Assembly (NCBI GenBank): GCA_904384205.1
Contig: CAJFJY010000018.1
Coordinates: 1 to 41,130, forward strand
Source: an uncultured Clostridia bacterium
GTDB taxonomy: Bacteria; Bacillota; Clostridia; TANB77; CAG-508
Length of the DNA stretch: 41,130 bases
Reading direction: 5' to 3'
The position numbers and the translations under genes were made by a program. The notes below the pieces were generated by a model. That model did not search any database. It worked only from the letters and a program-made list of their open reading frames with translations, and had not been told where the DNA came from. This document shows positions 1 through 9,043 of the stretch, one piece after another (the stretch's first letter is position 1; each line of letters opens with the position of its first letter).

Positions 1-123
1 GAGTGGGCTGTTATAGGAACTATATGGCATGCATTTGAATGGGTATTTTTTAAAGTTGCACCAATTATGGTTATACTAATTACTTCAATATTAGGGATAC
101 TATTTATAAAAAGGAATAAATAA
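1..123 (+). CDS. C-terminal end of an unidentified membrane protein (partial)
   Basis: The frame is open from the first base and ends at a TAA at 121-123, giving the last 40 residues of a protein whose start lies outside the window. The visible part has a Trp-rich stretch (EWAVIGTIWHAFEWVFF) followed by a hydrophobic run of about 20 residues and a short basic tail (IKRNK), which is what a final membrane helix with a cytoplasmic positive end looks like. I do not recognise the family. A strong terminator hairpin begins 18 bases after the stop, which supports this being a real gene end. Confidence 0.6.
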   Translation, partial: EWAVIGTIWHAFEWVFFKVAPIMVILITSILGILFIKRNK

Positions 124-141
124 CAAATTACAATTTATACG

Positions 142-176
142 GAGAATATTAAAATACTAATATTCTCTATTTTTTA
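142..176 (+). terminator. Rho-independent terminator after the partial membrane protein gene
   Basis: A perfect 10-bp stem (GAGAATATTA at 142-151 pairing with TAATATTCTC at 158-167) with a 6-base loop is followed by a T-rich tract. It sits just after the stop at 123 on the same strand. Confidence 0.75.
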
Positions 177-822
177 TCAAAACAGAAGAAAAAAGAAGGG
201 AAGAGGGGGAGTAGCTAATTTTCTAGAACAATAAAATAATTATAAATAAAATTTACACTAATGATATAATATTAATTAAAAATAAACAAAACTGTAAAAC
301 AATTATTAGAAAGAATATTCTAAATATAAAATCAAATTAAAATAGTAAATAAAAAATAAATTAATTATAAAACAAAAATTATTATAATAAAATAAATTGT
401 GAAATAATTTTGTGCAATGTTTAAATTATAAATTTTTTATAGCAAACATTAAAATTTCAAAACGAACATTTGAACAGTTTGAAATAATTAAAAATTTTTT
501 TATCGGTTTTAAAAATAATTTATATTAATAATATGTAATTTATCTTTATAATAAAAAGACTAAAATTAAATATAATAAAATAAATTTAATAATAAAAAAT
601 CATTTATAAAAAGTTAATTGGATTTGCTAATATAATTATAATTAATTAAGCTTTAGAATCGTTTTTAAGACATTTATATTATAAACTTAACAAGCTAAAT
701 GTCTAAATTATATAAAATGTTACAACTGATGTATATATAATATATAGAAATACTTAGAAATAGCTAAAAATCAATACTTTGAAAAAATCTCTAAAAATTG
801 CTAAAAAAGGTGACACACGAGA

Positions 823-858
823 ATCGATTTTAAGCCGTTTTTATTTTTTAGGTATATA
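823..858 (+). repeat. Copy 1 of a diverged 36-base direct repeat
   Basis: This copy matches the stretch 1715-1750 at 32 of 36 positions by hand alignment; the shared core is ATTTTAAG-CGTTTTTAT-TTTTAGGTAT. Just upstream is a short GC-richer patch (GTGACACACGAG), and the second copy has a comparable one (CGCGACGCGTG). In DNA this AT-rich, G/C positions matching over 36 bases are unlikely by chance. No open frame runs through it. Confidence 0.55.
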
Positions 859-1714
859 GTTTGTTGTCCGAAAATAAGGCAAATATGGAGAAATAGGCAT
901 TATGGAGATTTTTGAAAAGATCTTCATAATAAAAATAATAATTAATATAATGAATAAAAATTTTATAGATACAAATTAAAATAATAGATAAAAAATGAAT
1001 TAGATAACAAATTATACAAGTAAAATAAAAAAATGCCTTAAAATTGATTTTAATGAGTCATAAGAATAATTAATATAACAGTAATACAAATAATGAATAT
1101 AATATAGATATAATAAGAAAATAAAGATATATAAATGAATATTAGTATGTATAAAACTACTAAAAGCCTTGAATTAGTAAAAGTAGATGTTTATGGTTAT
1201 TTTATATTTTTCTCCTACCTCTATTTGCACAAAACTTTGATTTTGTGCAATGTTATATATTGATAAATTACATGATCTTTTACCTCCCTCTATACTTCTC
1301 TACAAAAGTTATTTATATCTATATTTAATAAAATACTATTCCCTATTATTTCTATTATTAAATATTTTTATTTTAAAACAAATTTTTATTTTTATATTAT
1401 TATTATCACTATACTTAATCTTTTTCTATTTTTATATTTATTACCTCATATTACAATTAATGAATATTAAGAATTACTTTGACTAATTAAATCCAAAGTA
1501 TAAATTATTTTATTTATATCTCTCCTCTTCCCTTTAAGTATTCTTACAATAATTTACAAAATTAACAAAATATAGTAAAATAATTTAAACAAGCAAATAT
1601 AAAATTGCTTAGAATACCTATACAAGACTTCTATAATTTAGAAAATTTAAAATCAAAAATTAAAAAAGCTTGTAAGTCACTATTTTCAATGGTTTTGAAA
1701 CGCGACGCGTGAAA

Positions 1715-1750
1715 ATCAATTTTAAGACGTTTTTATATTTTAGGTATGTA
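1715..1750 (+). repeat. Copy 2 of the diverged 36-base direct repeat, upstream of asnS
   Basis: It matches 823-858 with four substitutions. A 15-base inverted partial match to its AAAATCAATTTTAAG core occurs near 1037-1051. It lies about 120 bases upstream of the asnS start, so it could be part of the asnS leader or a fossil mobile repeat. Confidence 0.55.
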
Positions 1751-1869
1751 ACTTTATTACTAAAAATATCAAAAATTAAATTAATTTGCAATAATTTTAT
1801 ACTTTTCATTGAATTTGTATATAATGTATCATATAATATATAAAATATATATCAAAGAGGTGTTAGACA

Positions 1870-3261
1870 ATGGAAAAAGTTTTAGTAAAAGATCTATTTA
1901 AAGATACAAAAAAATATATCGAAAAAGATATCATTCTCGAAGGATGGATTCGTACAATAAGAGACTCTAAAAATTTTGGTTTCATTGAATTAAATGATGG
2001 AAGCTTTTTTTATAATGTACAAATTGTATTCAGTAACAATTTGTCAAACTTTGAAGAAATTTGCAAGTTATCAATTAGTTCTACAATCAAAGTCGAAGGT
2101 AAATTCATATTAACTGAAAATGCAAAACAACCATTTGAAATTCAAGCCCAAAATATTGAAATAGAATCTTTATCAGAGAATGATTATCCTTTACAAAAAA
2201 AGAGGCACTCTTTTGAATATTTAAGAACAATTGCTCACTTACGTCCAAGAAGTAATACATTTAATGCTGTATTTCGTGTTAGAAGTGCTTTGGCATATGC
2301 AATTCATAAATTTTTCCAAGAAAAAGGCTTTGTATATGTTAATACTCCATTAATTACAGCAAGCGACGCAGAAGGTGCAGGAGAAATGTTTAATGTAAAT
2401 GCATTTGATTTTAATAATCTTCCAAAAGATAAAAATGGTAATATCGATTTCTCTAAAGATTTTTTTGGAAAACCTGCTCATTTGACAGTTAGTGGACAAT
2501 TAAACGCTGAAACTTTTGCCGAAGCTTTTAGAAATGTATATACATTTGGTCCAACATTTCGTGCTGAAGATTCTAATACAGTAAAACATGCTGCAGAATT
2601 TTGGATGGTAGAACCTGAAATATGTTTTGCTGATCTAGAAGATGACATGAATTTAGCAGAAGAAATGATTAAATATATTTTCAAATATGTTATTGATAAT
2701 TATCCAGAAGAAATGAAATTCTTCAATGATTTTATAGACAAAAGTTTATTAAATAGATTAGATAATGTTATTAACTCAAAATTTGTTAGAATTACTTATA
2801 CTGATGCAATAGCTGAACTCGAAAAACATAATAATGAATTTGAATATAAAGTTAGTTGGGGTGTTGACTTACAAACTGAACATGAACGATATTTATGTGA
2901 AAAAATATTTCAAAAACCTGTATTTGTAACTGATTATCCTAAAGAAATTAAAGCTTTCTATATGAAGTTAAATGATGATGGAAAAACTGTTGCTGCTACT
3001 GACCTATTAGCTCCAGGAATTGGAGAAATTATTGGTGGTAGTCAAAGAGAAGATGATTACAATAAATTACTTGATAGAATTAAAGATCTGAATATGCCAA
3101 TAGAAAACTATGATTGGTATTTAGATTTAAGAAAATATGGTAGTTGCAAACATGCCGGATTTGGCTTAGGATTTGAAAGAGCTATTATGTATTTAACAGG
3201 AATGCAAAATATTCGTGATGTAATACCTTTTCCTAGAACCCCAAACAATTGTGAATTTTAA
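1870..3261 (+). CDS. asnS: Asparaginyl-tRNA synthetase
   Basis: It charges tRNA-Asn with asparagine using ATP, in the cytoplasm. The 463-residue length is normal for bacterial AsnRS. Residues 1-105 are an OB-fold anticodon-binding domain ([20 protein letters not shown]). The class II catalytic core follows, with motif 2 FRAEDSN at 230-236 leading to [10 protein letters not shown], and motif 3 [13 protein letters not shown] near residue 435. The C-terminal VIPFPRTP is typical of AsnRS and separates it from AspRS. The ATG at 1870 has an AAAGAGGTG ribosome site about 10 bases upstream, and a TATAAT-like -10 lies at 1820-1825. The gene stands alone, convergent with rho, and ends in a shared terminator. 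No T-box leader is visible. Confidence 0.97.
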   Translation: MEKVLVKDLFKDTKKYIEKDIILEGWIRTIRDSKNFGFIELNDGSFFYNVQIVFSNNLSNFEEICKLSISSTIKVEGKFILTENAKQPFEIQAQNIEIESLSENDYPLQKKRHSFEYLRTIAHLRPRSNTFNAVFRVRSALAYAIHKFFQEKGFVYVNTPLITASDAEGAGEMFNVNAFDFNNLPKDKNGNIDFSKDFFGKPAHLTVSGQLNAETFAEAFRNVYTFGPTFRAEDSNTVKHAAEFWMVEPEICFADLEDDMNLAEEMIKYIFKYVIDNYPEEMKFFNDFIDKSLLNRLDNVINSKFVRITYTDAIAELEKHNNEFEYKVSWGVDLQTEHERYLCEKIFQKPVFVTDYPKEIKAFYMKLNDDGKTVAATDLLAPGIGEIIGGSQREDDYNKLLDRIKDLNMPIENYDWYLDLRKYGSCKHAGFGLGFERAIMYLTGMQNIRDVIPFPRTPNNCEF

Positions 3262-3266
3262 AATTA

Positions 3267-3307
3267 ATATCCCCTACTCTTTTATTAATCAGGAGAGGGG
3301 ATATTTA
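3267..3307. terminator. Terminator between convergent asnS and rho
   Basis: ATATCCCCT at 3267-3275 pairs with AGGGGATAT ending at 3304, and the stem extends with one bulge through CTC/GAG. A T-rich tract follows on the + strand. It lies 6 bases after the asnS stop. Confidence 0.8.
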
Positions 3308-3352
3308 TTATATAGGAAAATAGATTTTTTAATGATCTTTCAATACAAAATT

Positions 3353-4711
3353 CTATTTAAATCTTTCAATATATTTATCTATTTTATTTATGAAATCCTC
3401 ATTATTTCTAGATTGTGCCATTAAACTAATTACTTGTTCAGTAACATCTGCAACAGGTAAGCTATTCATGGCTTTTCTTAATGCAAAAACAGTTTCTAAT
3501 TCTTTCTGTGTTAAAAGTAAATCTTCCCTTCTTGTTCCAGATTTATTAATATCTATTGCTGGGAATATACGTTTTTCAGATAATTTCCTGTCTAAATGAA
3601 CTTCCATATTACCTGTACCTTTGAATTCTTCAAATATTACATCATCCATTCTACTTCCAGTATCTACTAAAGCAGTTGCTAAGATTGTCAAACTACCACC
3701 ATTTTCGATATTTCTTGCTGCACCAAAGAATTTTTTAGGTTTATGTAATGCTGCTGGATCAATACCACCTGATAATGTTCTTCCAGAAGAAGGGATAACT
3801 AAGTTATATGCTCTTGTAAGCCTTGTAATACTATCTAACAATATAACTACATCTTTTCCCTGCTCTACTAATCTTTTAGCTCTTTCTAGAACCATTTCAG
3901 CAACTTTTACATGATGCTCTGGTAGCTCGTCAAATGTTGAATGAATTACTTGTCCTTTTATTGATCTTTTCATATCTGTAACTTCTTCAGGTCTTTCATC
4001 TATTAGTAATACTATTAATTCAATTTCTGGGTTATTTCTAGATATACTATTTGCAACTTTTTTTAGTAATGTTGTTTTACCTACCTTAGGTTGTGCTACT
4101 ATCATTCCTCTTTGCCCCTTACCTATTGGACACATTAAATCTATAATTCTCATTGCAATTTCATTTGGAGTAGTTTCTAATTTCAATTTTTCGTTTGGAA
4201 ATATTGGAATTAATTCATCAAATCTTTTTCTTTTTAATGCTTTTTCAGGATGTTCTCCATTTACTTCACCTACGAAAATAAGAGATGGAAATTTTTCACC
4301 TTCACGATAACGAGAAATACCTTTAATCATATCTCCAGTATCTAATTTAAATCTTTTTATTTGCACCATAGAAATATATACATCTTTTGGAGTTGATAAG
4401 AAGTTATCCCCTCTTAAAAAACCATAACCATCAGGTAATATGTCTAATATTCCTTCTACTATTTCGTCTCCTTCATTAGTTAATTTATAATCAATTATTG
4501 GCTGACCATTTGCATCATATTGTGTTGGATTTTTAACTTCTTCTTGTTCTTCATTATTATTTGTTTTATTATTATGATGTTTTTCTTCTGATATTATTTG
4601 ATTTAAAACTGTTATTAAATCTTCCTTTTTTAATTTTGAAATATTTTTAATATTATTTTCCTTTGCTAAATTGCGTAGTTCAACTAATGTCATATCTTGT
4701 AAATTTGACAT
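3353..4711 (-). CDS. rho: Transcription termination factor Rho
   Basis: It is a hexameric RNA-dependent helicase that ends transcription at factor-dependent sites. The 452-residue protein starts with a SAP-like helical segment ([11 protein letters not shown], about 9-20). A short Asn/Glu-rich insertion follows (about 40-62), then the cold-shock-like RNA-binding domain ([14 protein letters not shown], 87-100) and the ATPase core with Walker A QPKVGKTT at 207-214. The Walker B region ([16 protein letters not shown]) and the secondary RNA-binding loop ([14 protein letters not shown]) are intact. The ATG is preceded by AAGGAGG with good spacing. It is the last gene after yabP-yabQ-divIC, but a hairpin at 4835-4878 probably separates it from divIC. 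The small polar insertion in the primary RNA-binding domain is a known feature of some Firmicute Rho proteins. Confidence 0.96.
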   Translation of the reverse strand: MSNLQDMTLVELRNLAKENNIKNISKLKKEDLITVLNQIISEEKHHNNKTNNNEEQEEVKNPTQYDANGQPIIDYKLTNEGDEIVEGILDILPDGYGFLRGDNFLSTPKDVYISMVQIKRFKLDTGDMIKGISRYREGEKFPSLIFVGEVNGEHPEKALKRKRFDELIPIFPNEKLKLETTPNEIAMRIIDLMCPIGKGQRGMIVAQPKVGKTTLLKKVANSISRNNPEIELIVLLIDERPEEVTDMKRSIKGQVIHSTFDELPEHHVKVAEMVLERAKRLVEQGKDVVILLDSITRLTRAYNLVIPSSGRTLSGGIDPAALHKPKKFFGAARNIENGGSLTILATALVDTGSRMDDVIFEEFKGTGNMEVHLDRKLSEKRIFPAIDINKSGTRREDLLLTQKELETVFALRKAMNSLPVADVTEQVISLMAQSRNNEDFINKIDKYIERFK

Positions 4712-4834
4712 AAATACCTCCTTATATTTTGTTTTAATTATAAAATTGGGAATAAAACGATACTAATAAATAATAATATATAATATTATAGCACATTTTT
4801 TGGAAAAAGTAACCATTTTTTGAAAAATATGTAA

Positions 4835-4878
4835 AAAAGATTAAAGCTAAATTCGTAAGAAAATAACCTTAATCTTTT
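4835..4878 (-). terminator. Possible terminator after divIC
   Basis: On the minus strand a perfect 10-bp stem (AAAAGATTAA and its complement) with a loop of about 24 bases is followed by a short T run. It starts about 10 bases after the divIC stop. The long loop makes it weaker than the others here. Confidence 0.5.
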
Positions 4879-4887
4879 ATGCTTAAG

Positions 4888-5163
4888 TTACATTCCTGTA
4901 TCAATATAAACTTTTTCATTTGGTAAATACATATCTAATTTTTCTCTTGCTGCATCTTCAATGAATTCATCTGAATTTATATCTTCTTGTTTTTTTGCTA
5001 ATTCATCTTTATATTCTTTTTCTTGTTCTATTTGTGATGCTAAATCTTTACTTGTACTAACATATTGATTTATAACATTTTGTTGTTTTATTAAAGTAAA
5101 AACAGCATAAATTAAAGCTAATATGATAATTATATTTCTAATTAATTTTTTTTTGTTTTTCAT
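4888..5163 (-). CDS. divIC: DivIC/FtsB-type septum initiator
   Basis: It is a small bitopic division protein that joins the DivIB-DivIC-FtsL (FtsQBL) complex at the septum. The 91 residues show a short basic N-terminus (MKNKKKLIRN), one membrane helix (about 10-24) and a heptad-like coiled coil (about 28-62, SKDLASQIEQEKEYKDELAK). The C-terminal signature AREKLDMYLPNEKVYI is typical of the family. Its place just downstream of yabP-yabQ is the conserved order in Bacilli and Clostridia and supports DivIC rather than FtsL. The ribosome site is GGAGAGATACTT before the ATG at 5163. Confidence 0.88.
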   Translation of the reverse strand: MKNKKKLIRNIIIILALIYAVFTLIKQQNVINQYVSTSKDLASQIEQEKEYKDELAKKQEDINSDEFIEDAAREKLDMYLPNEKVYIDTGM

Positions 5164-5302
5164 AAGTATCTCTCCACTTCAAATGTATATTGAATATATT
5201 AACTATACACATATATATTTTTCTACTTTTTTTATAAAAATCCTTCTTTATTTTGACAAAAATTTTAAAAAGTTACAATTTTTGCAATTATAATTATATA
5301 TA

Positions 5303-5806
5303 TTAGGTCTTTTTTGTAGTAAATGTCTTTTTGTGTTGAGAAACTTTGAATATTCTTTTTATTTTTTCTCCTATATTTTTAAAAATTTTTTTGACATTAA
5401 TTATTATAAAAGAAACAGGCTTGAAAAATATCTTTTTAAATAAGTTAATAATAAAAATTATAGGTTTAAATATGATTTCAACTATTTTTTTAAATATTTT
5501 TATTGTTTGATTTAATATTTTAACACTTATATTTATTATGAATTTACTTAATAAAATCATATATATAATACATCCTAGAACTATTGCCAAAAACATATAT
5601 AATCTGATTTCGCCATTATTAAATGTAAATATAGCATATAACATTATAAAACCAGCTATAATCCAAAATATTACATCTTCTATATATGTTACAATATCAG
5701 GAGTGTTAAATGTTTTTCTCAATATTCTAAAAATGTCGAATAAAAATCCTATTATTATTCCTATAAGTATAAAAATCAAAAAAAGTATAGCTTGATTTGT
5801 GACCAT
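5303..5806 (-). CDS. yabQ: Spore cortex biosynthesis membrane protein YabQ
   Basis: YabQ is a sporulation membrane protein of the outer forespore membrane, needed for cortex formation in Bacillus. The 167-residue product has three or four hydrophobic helices in its first 110 residues, with the family-like stretch GFLFDIFRILRKTF near 22-35. It ends in a basic tail (HKKTFTTKKT). It follows yabP after 14 bases with a GGAGGATTATAT ribosome site, so the two are co-transcribed. The C-terminal part (about 90-150) is low-complexity Ile/Lys/Phe sequence, probably amphipathic. Expression would be expected in the mother cell under SigE, but I could not identify a convincing SigE promoter. Confidence 0.85.
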   Translation of the reverse strand: MVTNQAILFLIFILIGIIIGFLFDIFRILRKTFNTPDIVTYIEDVIFWIIAGFIMLYAIFTFNNGEIRLYMFLAIVLGCIIYMILLSKFIINISVKILNQTIKIFKKIVEIIFKPIIFIINLFKKIFFKPVSFIIINVKKIFKNIGEKIKRIFKVSQHKKTFTTKKT

Positions 5807-5820
5807 ATATAATCCTCCTG

Positions 5821-6126
5821 TTATTTAAAAATTTTACTTATCAAACTTCCTCCTTTTACTTTATCTCGCTCTTTATCACTATATGCTAAATATGATATTT
5901 CTCCCTCAACAATCACTTCTGAAGTATCAAGACTTAGTTTATTAATTCTAATATTCTCTCCTTTTACAGTTAATAAACCAAGCTCTGTTTCTACCATTAC
6001 TACTTGGTCATCAAAACTCAATACATCCTTAACACCTGATATACTTAGCTTTTCCCTATTTTCTAATATAAGATTTTGGATTACTCCTATCCCATTATTA
6101 ACTGTTTTTCTTTCATCAATTGTCAT
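5821..6126 (-). CDS. yabP: Sporulation protein YabP
   Basis: It belongs to the YabP/YqfC family of small beta-rich sporulation proteins, needed for cortex assembly. The 101 residues show the family pattern of alternating strands, with ISGVKDVLSFDDQVVMVET and LLTVKGENIRINKLSL (about 29-67) and a C-terminal ISYLAYSD. The start has AAAGGAGGTAATGCT upstream. It is the first gene of yabP-yabQ-divIC. In many relatives hslR/rqcP precedes yabP, but here the next gene upstream is a divergent nuclease. Confidence 0.88.
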   Translation of the reverse strand: MTIDERKTVNNGIGVIQNLILENREKLSISGVKDVLSFDDQVVMVETELGLLTVKGENIRINKLSLDTSEVIVEGEISYLAYSDKERDKVKGGSLISKIFK

Positions 6127-6229
6127 AGCATTACCTCCTTTTTTTCTATATCTAACCTTATCCTTATTTATATATATTCAGGGTTTGTCTTAATTAGAAC
6201 AAAAAAATATATTATTTTTAAAATTTATG

Positions 6230-6258
6230 TTGACTTTTTCCAATATATGATATAATAT
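6230..6258 (+). promoter_or_regulatory. Probable promoter of the beta-CASP nuclease gene
   Basis: TTGACT at 6230-6235 is followed by TATAAT at 6251-6256 (15-bp spacer) or TAATAT at 6253-6258 (17-bp spacer). It lies about 60 bases before the start codon. Confidence 0.55.
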
Positions 6259-6317
6259 TTACATAACAAATTGTATAAAAAGTCAAAAGTGTATTTTGAC
6301 TAAAAGGAGGAAATAAT

Positions 6318-7760
6318 ATGAAACCAGATGATTTATACGCACATTTATATGGACGGCATAATGGAGTAACAGGCACATCTTTTTTATTAAGTTCACACTT
6401 TCCCGATAAAAGAAACATACGTTGCTTAATTGATTGTGGTAATTTTCAAGGAAATGATAATAATGGTTATTTAGATTTAAATGATGTCATTCCCTTTGAT
6501 GCCAAAAAAATTGATTTTGTGTTAATTACACATAATCATATAGACCACATTGGTTTATTGCCATTACTTATACATCAAGGATATAAAGGACCTATTTACT
6601 TGTCCAAGCCAGGATATTCATTAATTGATATTCCTATTAATGAAGCATGGAAAGTAAATTGCAAAAACAAAGCATATCCGAGTTATACTAGAGAAGATGT
6701 AGAACAATTATTTAAACAATTAATAGGTATTTCTTTCAACCAGAAAATTTTCCCTAAGAAAAATGTTGAAGTCACTTTCTTACCAAATGGTCATATTGTG
6801 GGAGCTTCTTTAATAGAAATTAAACTTTCATATGATAATAAAGAAAGTATAAAAATATTATTCACAGGGGATTACAATAATAAGAATTTATTTTTTGATG
6901 TGGAAGAACTTCCTATTGAGCATCGGGAATCACCCTATTCACTTGTAGTGTGTGAATCTACATATGGAGATGTAGATTCAACAAGTTCACGTTTTAAACC
7001 AGTATTGTTTGATGCTATAAAAAATGCAATTGAACAAAAAAAGAAAGTTATAATCCCTACCTTTGCTATGGGCAGAACACAAGAAATTTTATATTTTATA
7101 AAAGTTATGCAAGATAAAGGATTACTTTCTAAAGAAATACCAATATGGCAAGGTGGAACTTCAGCACGTGAGATAACAAATAGATTTCATTATGATAGCT
7201 TAGGATTACGCTCTGAAATGAAAAATTTTTTACCAAAAAATTTTCATTTTGTTTCAAGCAAAGAAATAAATAGTATTTGTAAAACTTTGTTAGATAATGA
7301 CGAACCTTCTATTATTATTTCACCATCTGGAATGGCATCATATGGTGCTATTAAGAGTTTTATTTCAAAGGCTATTAATCGAGAAGATGTATTAATTGCT
7401 TTTCCAGGACATTGTACAGCAGACTCAAAAGGAAGTGAACTTATTAATACGCCTAAAGGTTCTAATATCAGTTATGGTGGAGATATCCACACTCGCTATT
7501 GCGATATAATTGTAAGTGGAGAAGTGTCTGCACATGCTAAGCGAGATGAATTACTGTATTTACTTAAAGAAGAACTATGTTCTCCAAAATCTATTCTGGT
7601 AAACCATGGTGAACAAGATGTAAGAGAGAAATTTGTAGAATATCTCCGAGAAAACTTTTCACTAAATACAATTATAGAAAATTTTAGTCCTGATTATGGA
7701 TATGAAATTACTTTTAATGGTTTATCAAAAATATTTTTATCAAAGTTTCAGTTATTTTAA
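6318..7760 (+). CDS. Beta-CASP metallo-beta-lactamase nuclease (RNA-processing exonuclease family)
   Basis: It is a predicted zinc-dependent nuclease of the CPSF73/RNase J superfamily, likely acting on RNA in the cytoplasm. In 480 residues the zinc ligands are visible: HNHIDH at 72-77, the GHIVGAS histidine at 159, and FTGDYN with its Asp at 185. The beta-CASP insert begins with CESTYGD (about 212-218) and contains IIPTFAMGRTQEIL, while SPSGMASYG and a C-terminal VNHGE give the remaining motifs. An AAAGGAGG ribosome site lies 8 bases before the ATG at 6318. The length and motifs fit the exonuclease/RNA specificity factor group better than canonical RNase J (about 555 residues). The substrate is unknown. 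Confidence 0.85.
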   Translation: MKPDDLYAHLYGRHNGVTGTSFLLSSHFPDKRNIRCLIDCGNFQGNDNNGYLDLNDVIPFDAKKIDFVLITHNHIDHIGLLPLLIHQGYKGPIYLSKPGYSLIDIPINEAWKVNCKNKAYPSYTREDVEQLFKQLIGISFNQKIFPKKNVEVTFLPNGHIVGASLIEIKLSYDNKESIKILFTGDYNNKNLFFDVEELPIEHRESPYSLVVCESTYGDVDSTSSRFKPVLFDAIKNAIEQKKKVIIPTFAMGRTQEILYFIKVMQDKGLLSKEIPIWQGGTSAREITNRFHYDSLGLRSEMKNFLPKNFHFVSSKEINSICKTLLDNDEPSIIISPSGMASYGAIKSFISKAINREDVLIAFPGHCTADSKGSELINTPKGSNISYGGDIHTRYCDIIVSGEVSAHAKRDELLYLLKEELCSPKSILVNHGEQDVREKFVEYLRENFSLNTIIENFSPDYGYEITFNGLSKIFLSKFQLF

Positions 7761-7830
7761 TTTAAAAGTATTTCTTTTAAAAAATTGAATGCTTAAATTA
7801 ACAATTGTTAATTAGGAAAGGGGTTTGTTT

Positions 7831-7935
7831 ATGTTTGAATCCGAATCACGGTATAAAAATCAAATAGTCATTAAAGGCTATAACAAAATTAAGCAATATA
7901 ATGAGGAAAGTTTTTTAACTTTCCTCATTAATTAA
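7831..7935 (+). CDS. Possible 34-residue peptide gene
   Basis: An ATG at 7831 follows GGAAAGGGGTTTGTTT, a plausible ribosome site, and opens a 34-codon frame (MFESESRYKNQIVIKGYNKI...). Its middle has alternating polar and hydrophobic residues and does not look random. The last ten codons overlap the hairpin that ends the opposite aspartokinase gene. It may be a short peptide or the remnant of a longer gene that lost its 3' part. I recognise no family. Confidence 0.35.
   Translation: MFESESRYKNQIVIKGYNKIKQYNEESFLTFLIN
7900..7929. terminator. Hairpin at the convergent ends of the small ORF and aspartokinase
   Basis: A perfect 11-bp stem (AATGAGGAAAG at 7900-7910 with CTTTCCTCATT at 7919-7929) encloses an 8-base loop. 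It overlaps the last codons and the stop of the aspartokinase gene. The T tracts after the stem are short, so termination strength is uncertain. Confidence 0.55.
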
Positions 7936-8886
7936 TAATCTATGCATTTCTTCTAAATATTTATTTTCTACAATATTTTTAAAACAAATTGATACTTTAT
8001 TTTCATCTATATCAATATTAGAAACTTCTAATTTGTTTTTTTCTAAAAAGTCTAATATCTTTCTTAAGTTTTCAAAGTTCCTAATTATTCCATTACCTAT
8101 AATAGAAATTTTTGAAACATCTTTTTGTACAATACTTTTTACTGTATTTTCCTCAATTATATCAGAAATCATTGTTCCTGCTTTATTGTTAAATGTACAT
8201 TTTGTTATTATTGGGATTTTAAATTTTTCTCCTATTTCTACACATCTATTATGAAGAACTTTGGCACCTTCATTAGAAATCTCTAGCATTTCTTCGTACG
8301 ATAAAGCACTTAATTTTTTAGCATCAGGCAACTTATTGGGATCTGCGGTATAAACTCCATCAACATCAGAAAAAATGTAACAATTCTTAGCATTTAAAGC
8401 TGCTGCAATGGCCACAGCAGATGTATCTGAGCCTCCCCTCCCTATAGTTGTTATATCCATATTTTCATTTATCCCTTGAAAACCTGTTACTATTACGATT
8501 TTATTTTCTTCTAATTCTTTTAGAATTCTTGAAACATCAATATTTTCAATTATTGCATTTTTATTTGTATTATTTGTATAAACTCCTGCCTGCCATCCTG
8601 TAAGAGATATTGCCTTATATCCCATATGATTTAGCAATATACTTAATTTTGCTACCGATATTTGTTCTCCTGTACTTAATAGAACATCTAATTCCCTATC
8701 CTCAATATCTTCTGACAATTCTTTAGCTTCTTTAATCAATTTATCTGTTGTTTTACCTTGTGCAGATAATACAACTACAATTCTATGTCCTTTATTATAT
8801 AAATCAATTATTTTATTAGCTACTTGTTTTAATTTTTCGTTATCGGCTACTGAACTTCCTCCAAATTTTAATACTATTGTGTCCAT
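7915..8886 (-). CDS. lysC: Aspartate kinase, short form
   Basis: It phosphorylates aspartate, the first step towards lysine/diaminopimelate, threonine and methionine. I place the start at the ATG at 8886 (MDTIVLKFGGSSV), because KFGGSSV must sit at the N-terminus as in other family members; a more upstream start would run into a palindromic leader. The kinase domain shows KFGGSSV, VVVLSAQGKTTDKLI, TTIGRGGSDTSAVAIAAAL and DVDGVYTADP. Only about 80 residues follow, roughly one ACT unit (KDVSKISIIGNGIIRN). At 323 residues it is clearly shorter than the usual 400-residue form with two ACT domains, so allosteric control may differ. The gene is monocistronic, and no lysine riboswitch was recognised in its leader. 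Confidence 0.88.
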   Translation of the reverse strand: MDTIVLKFGGSSVADNEKLKQVANKIIDLYNKGHRIVVVLSAQGKTTDKLIKEAKELSEDIEDRELDVLLSTGEQISVAKLSILLNHMGYKAISLTGWQAGVYTNNTNKNAIIENIDVSRILKELEENKIVIVTGFQGINENMDITTIGRGGSDTSAVAIAAALNAKNCYIFSDVDGVYTADPNKLPDAKKLSALSYEEMLEISNEGAKVLHNRCVEIGEKFKIPIITKCTFNNKAGTMISDIIEENTVKSIVQKDVSKISIIGNGIIRNFENLRKILDFLEKNKLEVSNIDIDENKVSICFKNIVENKYLEEMHRLLINEES

Positions 8887-8920
8887 AAATACTATCATTC
8901 CTTTCCTAAGACACAAATCC

Positions 8921-9043
8921 GGTTGGAAAAGAATTAAATTTTGGCTGGGCAAACAAATTTGAAATTTATGAGGCGTACTCATGTACGTTGATTAAATTTC
9001 AAATGAAGTTTAACGACGCCAAAATTGTAATTATTTTTCAACC
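8921..9043. repeat. Long imperfect palindrome upstream of aspartokinase
   Basis: About 123 bases fold on themselves. The outer arms GGTTGGAAAAGAATTAAATT and GTAATTATTTTTCAACC pair, as do TTTTGGC and GCCAAAA. Inner arms around AAATTTGAAATTTA and TAAATTTCAAAT pair well, and the tip is CGTAC-TCAT-GTACG at 8974-8987. It contains no gene and lies between the prfB end and the aspartokinase ribosome site, so it would be transcribed as the aspartokinase 5' leader. It may be a palindromic mobile repeat or an RNA control hairpin. Confidence 0.7.

Larger units (their letters stand above)
177..1869. other. Long AT-rich non-coding region
   Basis: About 1.7 kb carries no convincing gene. The only sizeable open frame (1250-1486) is a low-complexity Leu/Ile/Tyr/Phe string without a ribosome site and is not accepted. 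What can be seen: a 36-base repeat at 823-858 and 1715-1750; a hairpin with an 11-bp stem at 899-930 (one G-U pair); a 9-bp inverted repeat at 668-676/696-704; and a perfect 10-bp inverted repeat TTGCACAAAA at 1225-1234/1241-1250. The 14-mer TTTTGTGCAATGTT occurs at about 408 and at 1241. No DnaA boxes, T-box or known riboswitch core was found. It could be decayed sequence or an unrecognised RNA locus. Confidence 0.6.

Noticed and set aside
1250-1486. 78-codon open frame in the long intergenic region
   Set aside because: It is a low-complexity Leu/Ile/Tyr/Phe string produced by AT-rich DNA, with no ribosome site; its ATG lies at the edge of an inverted repeat.
1751-1869. T-box leader for asnS
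   Set aside because: The conserved T-box core (AGGGTGGNACCGCG) and terminator are absent from the leader.
177-1869. Replication origin
   Set aside because: No TTATCCACA-type DnaA boxes were found and dnaA/dnaN are not nearby, despite the AT-richness.
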